This document shows, piece after piece, positions 7,838 through 15,831 of a stretch of DNA of 39,036 nucleotides. The translations under genes and the position numbers were made by a program. Positions within the stretch are counted from its first letter, which is position 1, and every line of letters begins with the position of its first letter. Under the pieces are notes generated by a model. That model was not told the DNA's origin. It saw only the letters and a program-made list of their open reading frames with translations, and did not search any database. The DNA is from CAYOLL01 sp964404765 [NCBI: uncultured Gemmatimonadota bacterium] (GTDB taxonomy: Bacteria > 4572-55): the NCBI GenBank assembly GCA_964404765.1, contig CAYOLL010000047.1, positions 1 through 39,036 of the forward strand, written 5' to 3'.

Positions 7838-8857
7838 TTATTCCTGATTATCGTTTTGCAATTGCTGTTCAATTAGTGCTTGTAACTCTTCCCGGTTAGG
7901 TAAATACAACTGATATTTGCTCACAAATAATTGAGAAGAAATATTGTGCATAGCGTATTTCACCAGCAAATCGTCTTTTTCTTTTGCCAAAACGATGCCT
8001 ATTGGCGGATTGTCGCCTTCGGTGTTTTCCTCATTTTCAAAATAGCCCAAATACATATTCATTTGCCCGACATCTTCGTAGCCGGCCTCTTGTTTTTTCA
8101 GGTCAATCAATACAAAACATTTTAGGATGCGATGGTAAAATACCAGGTCAACATAGTGGTTTCTATTGCCCAAGGTAATGCGGTATTGCCTGCCGATAAA
8201 TGCAAAGCCTTTGCCCAATTCCAATAAAAAGGCTTGTAAGTGGTCTATGAGTCTTCTTTCTAAATCTGTTTCGCTCAAATGATAAGGTTCAGGAATTTTG
8301 AGAAATTCCAATACATAAGGCTCTCTTATTATGTCGCTTGGTTTTTCAACGAATTGGCCTTGTTTAGCCAATTGCAATATCCCTTCTTTGTCTTTTGATG
8401 CCGCTAAGCGCAAAAACAGGGATGATTTTTTCTGACGAATAAGTTCGGTTGTACTCCATTTTTCCAGAATGGACTGCTGCAAATAAAATGAACGTTCCAA
8501 TGGGTCGTCTATTTTGAGCAACTCCACAAAATGCGTCCAGCTCAATTGGTGCGGAAGCTCCGCACTAATTGGGAATACCGTATAAAACTGCCGCATGCGC
8601 TTGATATTACTCAGGCTAAAACCCTTGCCATAGGCTAAACTCAAATCGTTTGACAGATTTTCTAACAGCGATTTGCCGTAACTTGCTTTGGCGCTGCCTC
8701 CTTGCTCAAACTCTACAATGTATTGTCCTATGTGCCAATAGGTGTTCACAATTTCGGTATTTACATACGTCGCAATATTTACTCGGCCTTGTTCGTATCG
8801 GCTGGCTATCCGCTCCACAAGGTGTTGGTAATCTGTATTGGTTAATTTAATTTCCAT
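7838..8857 (-). CDS. DUF1016 (YhcG-type) PD-(D/E)XK nuclease domain protein
   Basis: A 339-residue protein with the two-part DUF1016 layout: an N-terminal helical DNA-binding-like half (about 10-165, with TYWHIGQYIVEFEQ and YGKSLLENLSNDL) and a C-terminal nuclease fold (about 190-300). The nuclease core shows D237 in YVDLVFYH, then IDLKK (D252-x-K254) and VGQMNMYL with Q265. The family usually has ELK at the second position, so this member has Asp in place of Glu. DUF1016 proteins are often found inside type I restriction operons and phage-defence islands, but their role is not settled. It lies between hsdS and hsdR with 2-3 bp gaps, hence is co-transcribed with them. Confidence 0.88.
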   Translation of the reverse strand: MEIKLTNTDYQHLVERIASRYEQGRVNIATYVNTEIVNTYWHIGQYIVEFEQGGSAKASYGKSLLENLSNDLSLAYGKGFSLSNIKRMRQFYTVFPISAELPHQLSWTHFVELLKIDDPLERSFYLQQSILEKWSTTELIRQKKSSLFLRLAASKDKEGILQLAKQGQFVEKPSDIIREPYVLEFLKIPEPYHLSETDLERRLIDHLQAFLLELGKGFAFIGRQYRITLGNRNHYVDLVFYHRILKCFVLIDLKKQEAGYEDVGQMNMYLGYFENEENTEGDNPPIGIVLAKEKDDLLVKYAMHNISSQLFVSKYQLYLPNREELQALIEQQLQNDNQE

Positions 8858-8859
8858 GC

Positions 8860-10110
8860 TTAGCTCATTTGTAATTGCGGAACACTGCGCTTGCCTGTTA
8901 CCAAATCGGTGATTAAGGCTTCACGGTATTCTTTGATGGATGCGATTTCTTTTTGGGCTTTGGATATAGCAAGGTCAATAATTGAGCATTCGGTTTCAAT
9001 TTTCTTAACAATTGCTTCCTGTTCATTTTTTTCAGATGGATAAGTTATTTCAAAGTCCTTAATCAAGGGTAGTCTAAGACTATCAACAGTAGATTTTGCA
9101 TCTCCCATTAAGGCAACATTGTGAAAGTTCGTTTTTATATAGTAGAAAAGATACAACCCAATTACTGTCTTAAAGTTATAGAAATTATATACCCTTTGAT
9201 GATAGTCAAATTTGCCATTTATATAGTGAAACACTTTACCAACACCTGCTCCATCGCCAGCGGTTAAGATAGATTCCCCATCAAATGAAAAGCTGTTTAT
9301 TCTTTCAATAATTTGAGAACGAACGAAAAAAGGATATTCACCATCTTCAATTTTATCCTCTGTGTTTTTATTTCCAGTTGTAATCTTACATAGGAATCTC
9401 AACCTTTTTATTTTCCAATGCTTGGGTATGACTCCAATCCAATTAACATCAGAATCTTTAAATTCAGAACAATCAATACCTTTCGTAACTAATCTCAGAA
9501 TAAGCGAACTTTTCTCCTCCTCCAACAACTCAATCAACCTTTCCTTATTCCGAATAAACTTGTCTATTTCGTTATTCTTTTTGTCCAAGTAGGCGACAAT
9601 GCGGTTTTGTACTTCTAATGGGGGAGCAATGCTATACATTCGTTTGAAGTCAACGTAACGCAATGGCATTTGTCCATCTGCAATACCATAAGCATAGCGT
9701 TCAGCATAATTTTTATAAAATCCAGTGCGGAACATATAATGAAAGAAGCGTGGATTATATTTCACGTCTTTTCGTGGTTTCAAAACGGTGCAGGCGGGGC
9801 TTACAATTCCTTTGTAATTGCTATAACCCGAAGCGCCTTGTCTGAACCGCATACTATAAACCAAGTCGTCAGGATAGACCAACAAATATTTTGATTTATC
9901 CAGCGTTGAAGAATCCTTTTTATCTAAATCAACTTGTTTAATTACGCCTCTACCAATTGTTACAGAAAGCAATTCTTCATTTTCATATCCACGTTCAATG
10001 CGTTCCTGGAAAATAGCAATATTGGGCAGTAGCTGCCAGCCATCGGGCAATTGCGTTGCATAATCATACGCAATGGCATTGTATTTTTGGTATGGTTGTA
10101 AAGTTGCCAT
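8860..10110 (-). CDS. hsdS: Type I restriction-modification specificity subunit
   Basis: A 416-residue DNA-recognition subunit with two target recognition domains (about 20-150 and 215-350) separated by conserved helices. Each half ends with the family signature: PPLEVQNRIVAYLDKKNNEIDKF in the middle and a KNEQEAIVKKIETE helix near the C-terminus, followed by IKEYREALITDLVTGK. The two TRDs differ from each other, implying an asymmetric bipartite target that cannot be read from sequence alone. The stop of hsdM and the start of hsdS overlap by one base (TAATG), so translation is coupled. This is among the most AT-rich stretches of the operon, consistent with acquisition by transfer. Confidence 0.93.
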   Translation of the reverse strand: MATLQPYQKYNAIAYDYATQLPDGWQLLPNIAIFQERIERGYENEELLSVTIGRGVIKQVDLDKKDSSTLDKSKYLLVYPDDLVYSMRFRQGASGYSNYKGIVSPACTVLKPRKDVKYNPRFFHYMFRTGFYKNYAERYAYGIADGQMPLRYVDFKRMYSIAPPLEVQNRIVAYLDKKNNEIDKFIRNKERLIELLEEEKSSLILRLVTKGIDCSEFKDSDVNWIGVIPKHWKIKRLRFLCKITTGNKNTEDKIEDGEYPFFVRSQIIERINSFSFDGESILTAGDGAGVGKVFHYINGKFDYHQRVYNFYNFKTVIGLYLFYYIKTNFHNVALMGDAKSTVDSLRLPLIKDFEITYPSEKNEQEAIVKKIETECSIIDLAISKAQKEIASIKEYREALITDLVTGKRSVPQLQMS

Positions 10111-12302
10111 TAGTCGTTCACTATTTCGTTTAAGATGCCTTCGGTTTCTTTTTCCAGTTCAAAAATCTCGGCGGTAATTTCTTCAATGCTGCGTGGCGGC
10201 ACATAGTTGTAGAAATAGCGGGTAAACGAAATTTCGTAGCCTTTCACGGTTTTGCTTTCGTCTATCCAGGCATCAGGGATATGTTGCAACACTTCCCGTT
10301 TAAAATATTCGGGTATGTCCTGGTCAAGCGGCACATTTTCGGTGTCTCGCAGGTCGCTGTCGGTTTCATATTCAATTTTTTCTTGCCCTGAGCCTGTCGA
10401 ACGGGCGGTTTTTTTAATTACCCGTTCTGCATCTTCGTTTTTCCAAGTGATGGCATCGGTAATGGCTTTCAAACCTTTGGCATCAATATCCAAATTCAAT
10501 TCCTTAATGGTTTTGTTAAGCAACGGCACAAAGGTGTTGTAGTCGTCAAACGGTTTGTTACCCAATTTGTCGGCAATCTTTTGAGCCGCTTGCATCAATG
10601 CCAATTGGTTTTTCCAATGCTCGGCGCTCAGCAGTTTTGTTTTGTCGGCAGGTTTCAGTTTTATTTCGTTCTTGCTCAGGTGGGCTTCAATCTTGTCTTT
10701 GTATCTTTTGATGTCGTTATACAAATCATCGCCAAAATGGGTGTAAGCCCATTCCATTTCTTCGGCGATGCTTTTATCAAAACGCAAGGTGGCAATAGCT
10801 TCGGCTGTAAACTGTGCCGAAAGGCGTAAAGGTCTTTCTACGGTTATTTTGTTGTAGCCAAAATATTCGTTGGGGTAAATCTTAGAAATATCGCTTTCCA
10901 CAAAGTCCAAATACAGATTGGTAATGGCATCAATGTGGGCAGGTTTCATTTCGCAGTTTTTTTGCCCTAAATTCTTCCGCAATTTTTCATACAGTTCCAT
11001 GGCATTGATCAACTGCACTTTGCCTTTGCGTTTAGGGTCTTTTTTGTTGCTCACAATCCAGATGTAGGTAGGAATGCCCGTGTTGTAAAAAATGTTTTTC
11101 GGCAAAGCGATAATACATTCCAGCCAATCGTTTTCAATAATGTATTTGCGAATTTCGCTTTCGCCACCGCCTGCATCACCGGTAAACAAAGCCGAACCAT
11201 TGTGAACGGTAGCAATGCGGCTGCCCAATTCGGTATTGTGTTTCATCTTGCTTACCATATTCATCAGGAACAGCAACTGTCCGTCCGATATAGAAGGCAG
11301 GCCAATTTCAAAACGCTTGTCTTTGATGTTCTGACTTCCTTTTTTGCCTCTATCTTCTACAATGGCATCTTCATCAATTTTCCAAGTCTTGCCATAAGGC
11401 GGATTGGAAAGCATAAAGTCGAAATGCAAATGCGAAAACCCATCTTTGGAAAGAGTAGAACCGTAGGCAATGTTCTCGGATTTTTCACCTTTAATCAGCA
11501 TATCGCTGGTGCAAATGGCGTAGGTTTCAGGATTTACTTCCTGACCATAAAGCATAAAGTCGGCTTTACTATTTGTTATCTCCAATGCAAAATTTTCCGC
11601 TTCAGTAAGCATACCGCCACTGCCGCAGGCAGGGTCATAAACGAGATAAGTTCCTTTTTTTATTTTGTCTTTTACAGGCGTAAACAAAATATGGGTCATC
11701 AACTTAATGATTTCACGGGGCGTAAAATGTTCTCCTGCTTCTTCATTATTTTCTTCATTGAACTTGCGTATCAGTTCTTCAAACACATAACCCATTCCCA
11801 AATTAGTCAGCGGTAGCAAAGATTCGCCTTTGCTGTTTTTGGCTTCATTGGGACTTAGGTTTATTTCTTTGTTGCAGAGTTTTTCAATGAGCAAATATGT
11901 TACGCCTGCTTCTTTCATTGTCTCTAATTGGTTACGCAGCTTAAACTTGCTGATGATTTCCTGCACATTGGGGCTGTAGCCGTCCAAATAGGCTTCCAGA
12001 TTGGTGTCGATGTTGTCGGCATCATTCATTAGGGTTTCAAAAGTGAATTTTGAAATATTCCAAAATGGATAGCCTGATTGATTTTCTAATGCTTTTTTGT
12101 CATCAATGTTCTGCTTAATGAGAAAGGTATTTGCTTCTAAAACTTTTTCTTTGGTCGGCACAAGCAAAGCGTCCAAACGCCTTAAAACGGTGAACGGAAG
12201 AATAATATCACGGTATTTACCTCTCACGAAAACATCACGCAGCACATCGTCTGCAATGCTCCAAATGAAGCTAACTATTTGATTGTGCACTTTTTGATTC
12301 AT
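10110..12302 (-). CDS. hsdM: Type I restriction-modification methyltransferase subunit
   Basis: A 730-residue N6-adenine methyltransferase. The HsdM N-terminal helical domain spans about 5-140, then the catalytic domain has the SAM-binding motif DPACGSGG (223-230) and the catalytic motif NPPYGK (300-305). It is longer than a typical 500-residue HsdM because of a C-terminal extension from about 520. In this extension, near residue 636, the segment ARSTGSGQ is the translation of a small palindromic repeat (10385-10406) that preserves the frame. It methylates the target with HsdS and is the first gene of the operon. The start is preceded by an A-rich stretch without a clear Shine-Dalgarno sequence, unlike the flanking core genes. 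Confidence 0.95.
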   Translation of the reverse strand: MNQKVHNQIVSFIWSIADDVLRDVFVRGKYRDIILPFTVLRRLDALLVPTKEKVLEANTFLIKQNIDDKKALENQSGYPFWNISKFTFETLMNDADNIDTNLEAYLDGYSPNVQEIISKFKLRNQLETMKEAGVTYLLIEKLCNKEINLSPNEAKNSKGESLLPLTNLGMGYVFEELIRKFNEENNEEAGEHFTPREIIKLMTHILFTPVKDKIKKGTYLVYDPACGSGGMLTEAENFALEITNSKADFMLYGQEVNPETYAICTSDMLIKGEKSENIAYGSTLSKDGFSHLHFDFMLSNPPYGKTWKIDEDAIVEDRGKKGSQNIKDKRFEIGLPSISDGQLLFLMNMVSKMKHNTELGSRIATVHNGSALFTGDAGGGESEIRKYIIENDWLECIIALPKNIFYNTGIPTYIWIVSNKKDPKRKGKVQLINAMELYEKLRKNLGQKNCEMKPAHIDAITNLYLDFVESDISKIYPNEYFGYNKITVERPLRLSAQFTAEAIATLRFDKSIAEEMEWAYTHFGDDLYNDIKRYKDKIEAHLSKNEIKLKPADKTKLLSAEHWKNQLALMQAAQKIADKLGNKPFDDYNTFVPLLNKTIKELNLDIDAKGLKAITDAITWKNEDAERVIKKTARSTGSGQEKIEYETDSDLRDTENVPLDQDIPEYFKREVLQHIPDAWIDESKTVKGYEISFTRYFYNYVPPRSIEEITAEIFELEKETEGILNEIVND
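10385..10406. repeat. Palindromic repeat inserted in frame in hsdM
   Basis: GCCC (10385-10388) and GGGC (10403-10406) flank CTGAGCCTGTCGAAC. The core CCTGAGCCTGTCGAA is identical to the reverse complement of the copy at 3196-3228, but here it is translated in another frame as ARSTGSGQ. Confidence 0.7.
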
Positions 12303-12553
12303 TTTTTTTGCAATCCGTATTGATTTTTTACTCTACTAAATATCATACGCAAAAATACAGGACTTGGAAGGTTAAGCCGTTGAAACGGCTCAGACCATTT
12401 TTTTGGGCATCGTGGGCACCGGGGTGAATCATAAGTTCATTTGAACTCATAAGAACCACTCTTTTTTATCGGATTAAAACCAGCTTCTTTGTTGTGACGC
12501 GCAAATCAACAAGTCTCAGGAGGTCAATTTCCATACTTGCACCAACCGAAATT
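12303..12553. other. Noncoding spacer with two hairpins upstream of hsdM
   Basis: No credible gene. It holds a perfect hairpin, AGCCGT/ACGGCT with a TGAA loop at 12375-12390, followed on the plus strand by a T-run at 12398-12404, and a second palindrome AGTTCA-TT-TGAACT at 12434-12447. The hsdM promoter must lie in the AT-rich part near 12303-12360, but I cannot place it with confidence. Confidence 0.5.
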
Positions 12554-14095
12554 CTATCCCGCCGTCCGATATGGCAGCTTAATCACAAATTCCGCGCCTT
12601 TATCGACTTCGGAAGTCAGCGTAATGACGCCGCCGTGCTCTTCGACAATCCGTCTGGCAATGGCTAAGCCCAGGCCGGTGCCGTTTCTCTTGCCAAAAGT
12701 CGCAAACGGCTGAAAAAGCTGGGCCCGAATTTCTTCCGAAATACCCGGTCCGGTATCGCTAATCGTAAAATAAATCCAATCATCTGCGCGATGGACTCGC
12801 ACCGTACAAACGCCGCCTTCTTTCATCGCATCCATCGCATTGCCGATAATGTTGAATAAAACCCGATAAAAGCGCGGCCCGTCTAACCAGACCTGGCCAT
12901 CAAAATCCAGGATTGTCTCCAGCCGGAGGCCTGATTCGGTTAATTTTTGCTCAAAGGCAGTTGTTACTGTTCGGATGTATTCGGCGGTGTCATGCCATTG
13001 TGGATCAAGCCGGATTGCGCCCCGGGCAAATTCCAAAATATCATTGATCATCTGCGACAATCGGTCCACCTGCTTCATGATAATGTCTAAAAAGCGGTTG
13101 CGCTTTTCGACGGGACATTCGGGCATGGTGACGATTTCGGCATAGCTGCGGATAATGGCCAACGGTGTTTTTAAGTCGTGGATAATGGATGAAGCCATTT
13201 GGCCGATGAGGGCCATTTGTTTATGATCGGTGTGGCGCAAATTAGCCAGAACCAGCCGCAGCGAATTGGCGATGCTGTTGATAAAACGGTAATCTGCTTC
13301 GGTTAAAGGTTCCGGGCCAGGCAGTTGCAAGGCCAGCGCCGTCAACAGTTCTTCTTCCAGTCGAACTAAAATCCACAGCGTACTGCCGTCCTGAACAGTC
13401 CCGTCTTTTTGCTGAATTTGTTCCAGTTCGGCATCTTCCACCAGGTTTTTACGAAAACCGACATAGCTGTTTTCCGTCCAAATTAAATGATGGCAGAGGT
13501 AGGCCGCTTGTTTCTGTTGAAAAGAGCGCGCCAGATAGACTTTAATCGCCGGTTTGAACGGGAAAATGGTTTGACAAAGAATCGCGCAGGTGACACAAAC
13601 CGCGCTCAGGGCGTCATGGGCAGCGGCCATTTTGCGGGTGCCGTCCAGTAGCGCCTCTACTTCCTGCTCAATCCGTTTGAGCTGCTGCACTTGCACAATG
13701 GTTTTGTTTAAAGTGAGCTCCAGATCGCTCAAGTCCAGCGGCTTGGTCAAGAAGTCGTACGCGCCGCGATTCATGGCCAAGCGGATATTGCCCATATCGC
13801 CATAGGCCGAGATAATGACGGTTTTCAGGCAATAATCTTGCTCGTTCAGCCGGTCCAGAAGTGTCAGGCCATCCATTTGCGGCATGTTGATATCGGTTAA
13901 AACGACATCGGTTTCCGGATGGCTCCGCAATTGTTCCAGCGCCTGCACACCATTACGGGCAAAGATAAAATCCAGCTCGCCGAGTTTAAGGCGTTTGCGA
14001 AACTTCAGCCGAATCATGGCTTCCAGATCGGGCTCGTCGTCAACCACTAAGATTTTGGCCGGGAAAGTGTAAGAAGTCAAAGGGTTCGTCTCCAA
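12554..14095 (-). CDS. Response regulator/histidine kinase hybrid
   Basis: A 513-residue cytoplasmic signalling protein. The N-terminal receiver domain has acidic residues D19/D20, phospho-acceptor D68 (LTDINMPQMDG) and switch lysine K118 (LTKP). A coiled linker and a GAF-like middle region (about 155-285) follow. The kinase core has the HisKA histidine H306 in SSIIHDLKTPL, N-box N419, G1 DTGPG (447-451) and G2 GTGLGLA (472-478). All catalytic residues are present. Receiver-first order means it is probably controlled by phosphorylation from another kinase; it has no membrane segment. The start is uncertain: TTG at 14095 as listed, or TTG at 14080, which has GGAG at good spacing. No partner regulator is adjacent. 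Confidence 0.88.
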   Translation of the reverse strand: METNPLTSYTFPAKILVVDDEPDLEAMIRLKFRKRLKLGELDFIFARNGVQALEQLRSHPETDVVLTDINMPQMDGLTLLDRLNEQDYCLKTVIISAYGDMGNIRLAMNRGAYDFLTKPLDLSDLELTLNKTIVQVQQLKRIEQEVEALLDGTRKMAAAHDALSAVCVTCAILCQTIFPFKPAIKVYLARSFQQKQAAYLCHHLIWTENSYVGFRKNLVEDAELEQIQQKDGTVQDGSTLWILVRLEEELLTALALQLPGPEPLTEADYRFINSIANSLRLVLANLRHTDHKQMALIGQMASSIIHDLKTPLAIIRSYAEIVTMPECPVEKRNRFLDIIMKQVDRLSQMINDILEFARGAIRLDPQWHDTAEYIRTVTTAFEQKLTESGLRLETILDFDGQVWLDGPRFYRVLFNIIGNAMDAMKEGGVCTVRVHRADDWIYFTISDTGPGISEEIRAQLFQPFATFGKRNGTGLGLAIARRIVEEHGGVITLTSEVDKGAEFVIKLPYRTAG

Positions 14096-14114
14096 ATAGA
14101 ATCGATTGGTAGTT

Positions 14115-14158
14115 GCGAATTCATTCGCTTCTTTGGTCGATATGAACGAATGAATTCG
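14115..14158. repeat. Inverted repeat with GAATTCATTCG arms
   Basis: GCGAATTCATTCG at 14115-14127 is matched by CGAATGAATTCG at 14147-14158, giving a 12-bp stem with a 19-nt loop. It stands just upstream of the hybrid kinase start and next to the nested palindrome at 14172-14280. Confidence 0.65.
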
Positions 14159-14171
14159 TCGCTACAAACGT

Positions 14172-14280
14172 AATTGCTCAAAAAGTGATGGTAGACCGAA
14201 CCTTGCGAAGGCTTCAGTGCACGCTTTCACAAGTTTTGCAGTAAAGCCTTCGCAAGGTTGCCCACGCTTTTTGAGCAATT
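14172..14280. repeat. Nested 109-bp palindromic element (MITE-like), copy 1
   Basis: Outer arms at 14172-14187 and 14265-14280 (AATTGCTCAAAAAG, one G:T pair near the inner end) enclose a 61-bp unit with perfect 16-bp arms AACCTTGCGAAGGCTT (14199-14214) and its complement (14244-14259), separated by 29 bp. The whole is bounded by the 10-bp direct repeat CTACAAACGT at 14162-14171 and 14283-14292, which could be a target duplication. The 61-bp unit recurs at 35003-35063. Confidence 0.7.
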
Positions 14281-14294
14281 ACCTACAAACGTGT

Positions 14295-14903
14295 TTACTT
14301 GAGAGCGGTCATGGTGATTTGCCAGCTTAGCGTGTCCCGCACGATGGTCAGAATAGGCGCGTATTTTTGGTCGAACAGGGTATTCAGCCGATCTAAGATG
14401 GACTGTGCCAGTTGCGGTCCCAGCTTGCCGGCATGGGTCAGAATATGGGTGTAGTAATTGAGATGCAGTTCTTGTTTGTGATTCAGATGAAAGGCGCGAA
14501 TATCGTCATCCGGCAGTGTTTCCACAATGGCGTTAAGCGGGATGACGTTGGGTGGAATCCGATGCGCGCCGCAGCTGCCGTTCAGCCAGCCCAACAGCAA
14601 AATACCAACCAGCGTGAATTGCTCGTTAATATAGTCGGGGCTGAAAACAGCGTTTTGATCGGGCGGCATGGTTAGGCGTGGGCCGTAATTGCCAAATTCC
14701 GGGTTGACCAACTGCGAATTGTAGAGAATGCCCACCACTTGCACCGGTAATCCGGCAGCGGCATTTTCCGGCAGCCGGATTTGGACAAATTTGCCGAAGG
14801 TGTAGGCTTCAACTTCCGGCGGCGCTTCAATTTCCAGGCGGTCATTAATGCGGCACAGGTAGTCAATATGCGAATTGGATTTGATGATTTTGCCGATGAT
14901 CAT
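14295..14903 (-). CDS. HAS-barrel-like domain protein
   Basis: A 202-residue protein. The first 75 residues (MIIGKIIKSNSHIDYLCRI ... FVQIRL ... VQVVGILYNSQLV) match by eye the HAS barrel, the small beta-barrel found at the start of HerA-type DNA translocases and ATP-synthase subunits. The rest is helical, with the segment PPNVIPLNAIVETL and DDDIRAFHLN, as in stand-alone HAS-barrel proteins encoded beside HerA ATPases. No HerA ATPase lies in the window; instead the gene directly upstream, 3 bp away, encodes a PD-(D/E)XK nuclease. It is the last gene of a three-gene unit. The family call is tentative and the role unknown. Confidence 0.6.
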   Translation of the reverse strand: MIIGKIIKSNSHIDYLCRINDRLEIEAPPEVEAYTFGKFVQIRLPENAAAGLPVQVVGILYNSQLVNPEFGNYGPRLTMPPDQNAVFSPDYINEQFTLVGILLLGWLNGSCGAHRIPPNVIPLNAIVETLPDDDIRAFHLNHKQELHLNYYTHILTHAGKLGPQLAQSILDRLNTLFDQKYAPILTIVRDTLSWQITMTALK

Positions 14904-14906
14904 GTG

Positions 14907-15551
14907 TTATGAGGCCATTTTGGTTAAGATTCCTAAAATAAGATCAACATGCTCAATATAAACTTTTGCCGGATCAATTGAAAGCGTTGCGCCTTCCAGG
15001 CGGATGAATTGCCAGAGTTCACCTGTCGTCACAACACCATAAACTCGCTTATTTTCCGGCGCGTCCTCCAGATTTAACCGGCTTGCCGCGACCATTTCCG
15101 CTGCGCACTGACCCAGGCCCTCTTCCATATCATTCTTTTTTGCCTCAACCATCATAATGAGCGGCGCCTGCATATTGGGCAGTGGCGGCGTTCGGGTAAT
15201 GATAAAATCGCAAATTCCTTGCAAACCTTCTTCCGGCGAAACATCCAGGCGGATACCGGAATAAATGCTGATGGCATGATGCAAATGCTCGCGGACTTCC
15301 AATAAAATGGGCGCGACGATAAATTCCGAACGCGCCTTTTCGCTTAAGAGTGATAAGTCGGCGGCTTGCCGTAATGTTGTTTTTAAGTGCTCTGACGACG
15401 CAACGGACGGAATCTCATTAAAAATACGCTCCAGCACGACTTGAAGCCGGAATCGCTTTCGTACCATATCCAGCGTCAGTGAACTATAAGAAAATGTCGC
15501 CGCTGTTTTGTCGGACGACGGCGCTTTACGATTTTTAGAGTGACTTTTCAT
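14907..15551 (-). CDS. PD-(D/E)XK nuclease-like protein
   Basis: A 214-residue protein with a clear nuclease-fold signature: D115 in GICDFIITR, then E136-x-K138 in MMVEAKKND, and a Q148-containing helix (GLGQCAAEMVAA) typical of the last core helix. An N-terminal charged tail (1-25) may bind nucleic acid. Proteins of this type are frequent in cyanobacteria and other environmental bacteria as restriction-like or housekeeping nucleases of unknown target. GGGAG precedes the ATG at 15551. It is the middle gene of a unit with a 77-residue protein upstream (13 bp) and the HAS-barrel protein downstream (3 bp). The three active-site residues are intact. Confidence 0.72.
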   Translation of the reverse strand: MKSHSKNRKAPSSDKTAATFSYSSLTLDMVRKRFRLQVVLERIFNEIPSVASSEHLKTTLRQAADLSLLSEKARSEFIVAPILLEVREHLHHAISIYSGIRLDVSPEEGLQGICDFIITRTPPLPNMQAPLIMMVEAKKNDMEEGLGQCAAEMVAASRLNLEDAPENKRVYGVVTTGELWQFIRLEGATLSIDPAKVYIEHVDLILGILTKMAS

Positions 15552-15564
15552 TACTGGACTCCCG

Positions 15565-15798
15565 TCAATATTTAATCTTCATGGTCATGTGTGCTTTAGC
15601 TTCAAGCCAGGCTTCCTTGCGGGCGGCCTCGACCTCGGCAAAATGATCCATTCCGGCTTGCCTTATGGCCGATACAATTTCATCGCTCAGATACTTCAAA
15701 CGCAGCATGGCTAATTGACGCTCAAAAAAATCCTGAACGGTTTGCAGGCCAATCGCTTGAATCAACATATCATCAACTTCCAATTGAACCAGGCTCAT
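15565..15798 (-). CDS. Small helical protein of unknown function
   Basis: A 77-residue protein predicted to be almost wholly helical: MSLVQLEVDDMLIQAIG, then VQDFFERQLAMLRLKYLSDEI and a charged C-terminal helix ending MTMKIKY. AAGGAG stands at good spacing before the ATG, so it is very likely expressed. It begins the three-gene unit with the PD-(D/E)XK nuclease and the HAS-barrel protein. Size and position first in a nuclease operon would suit an antitoxin-like or adaptor role, but I do not recognise the family. Confidence 0.65.
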   Translation of the reverse strand: MSLVQLEVDDMLIQAIGLQTVQDFFERQLAMLRLKYLSDEIVSAIRQAGMDHFAEVEAARKEAWLEAKAHMTMKIKY

Positions 15799-15831
15799 GG
15801 AATGCTCCTTTTAATCCGTGTTCTATTTCGG

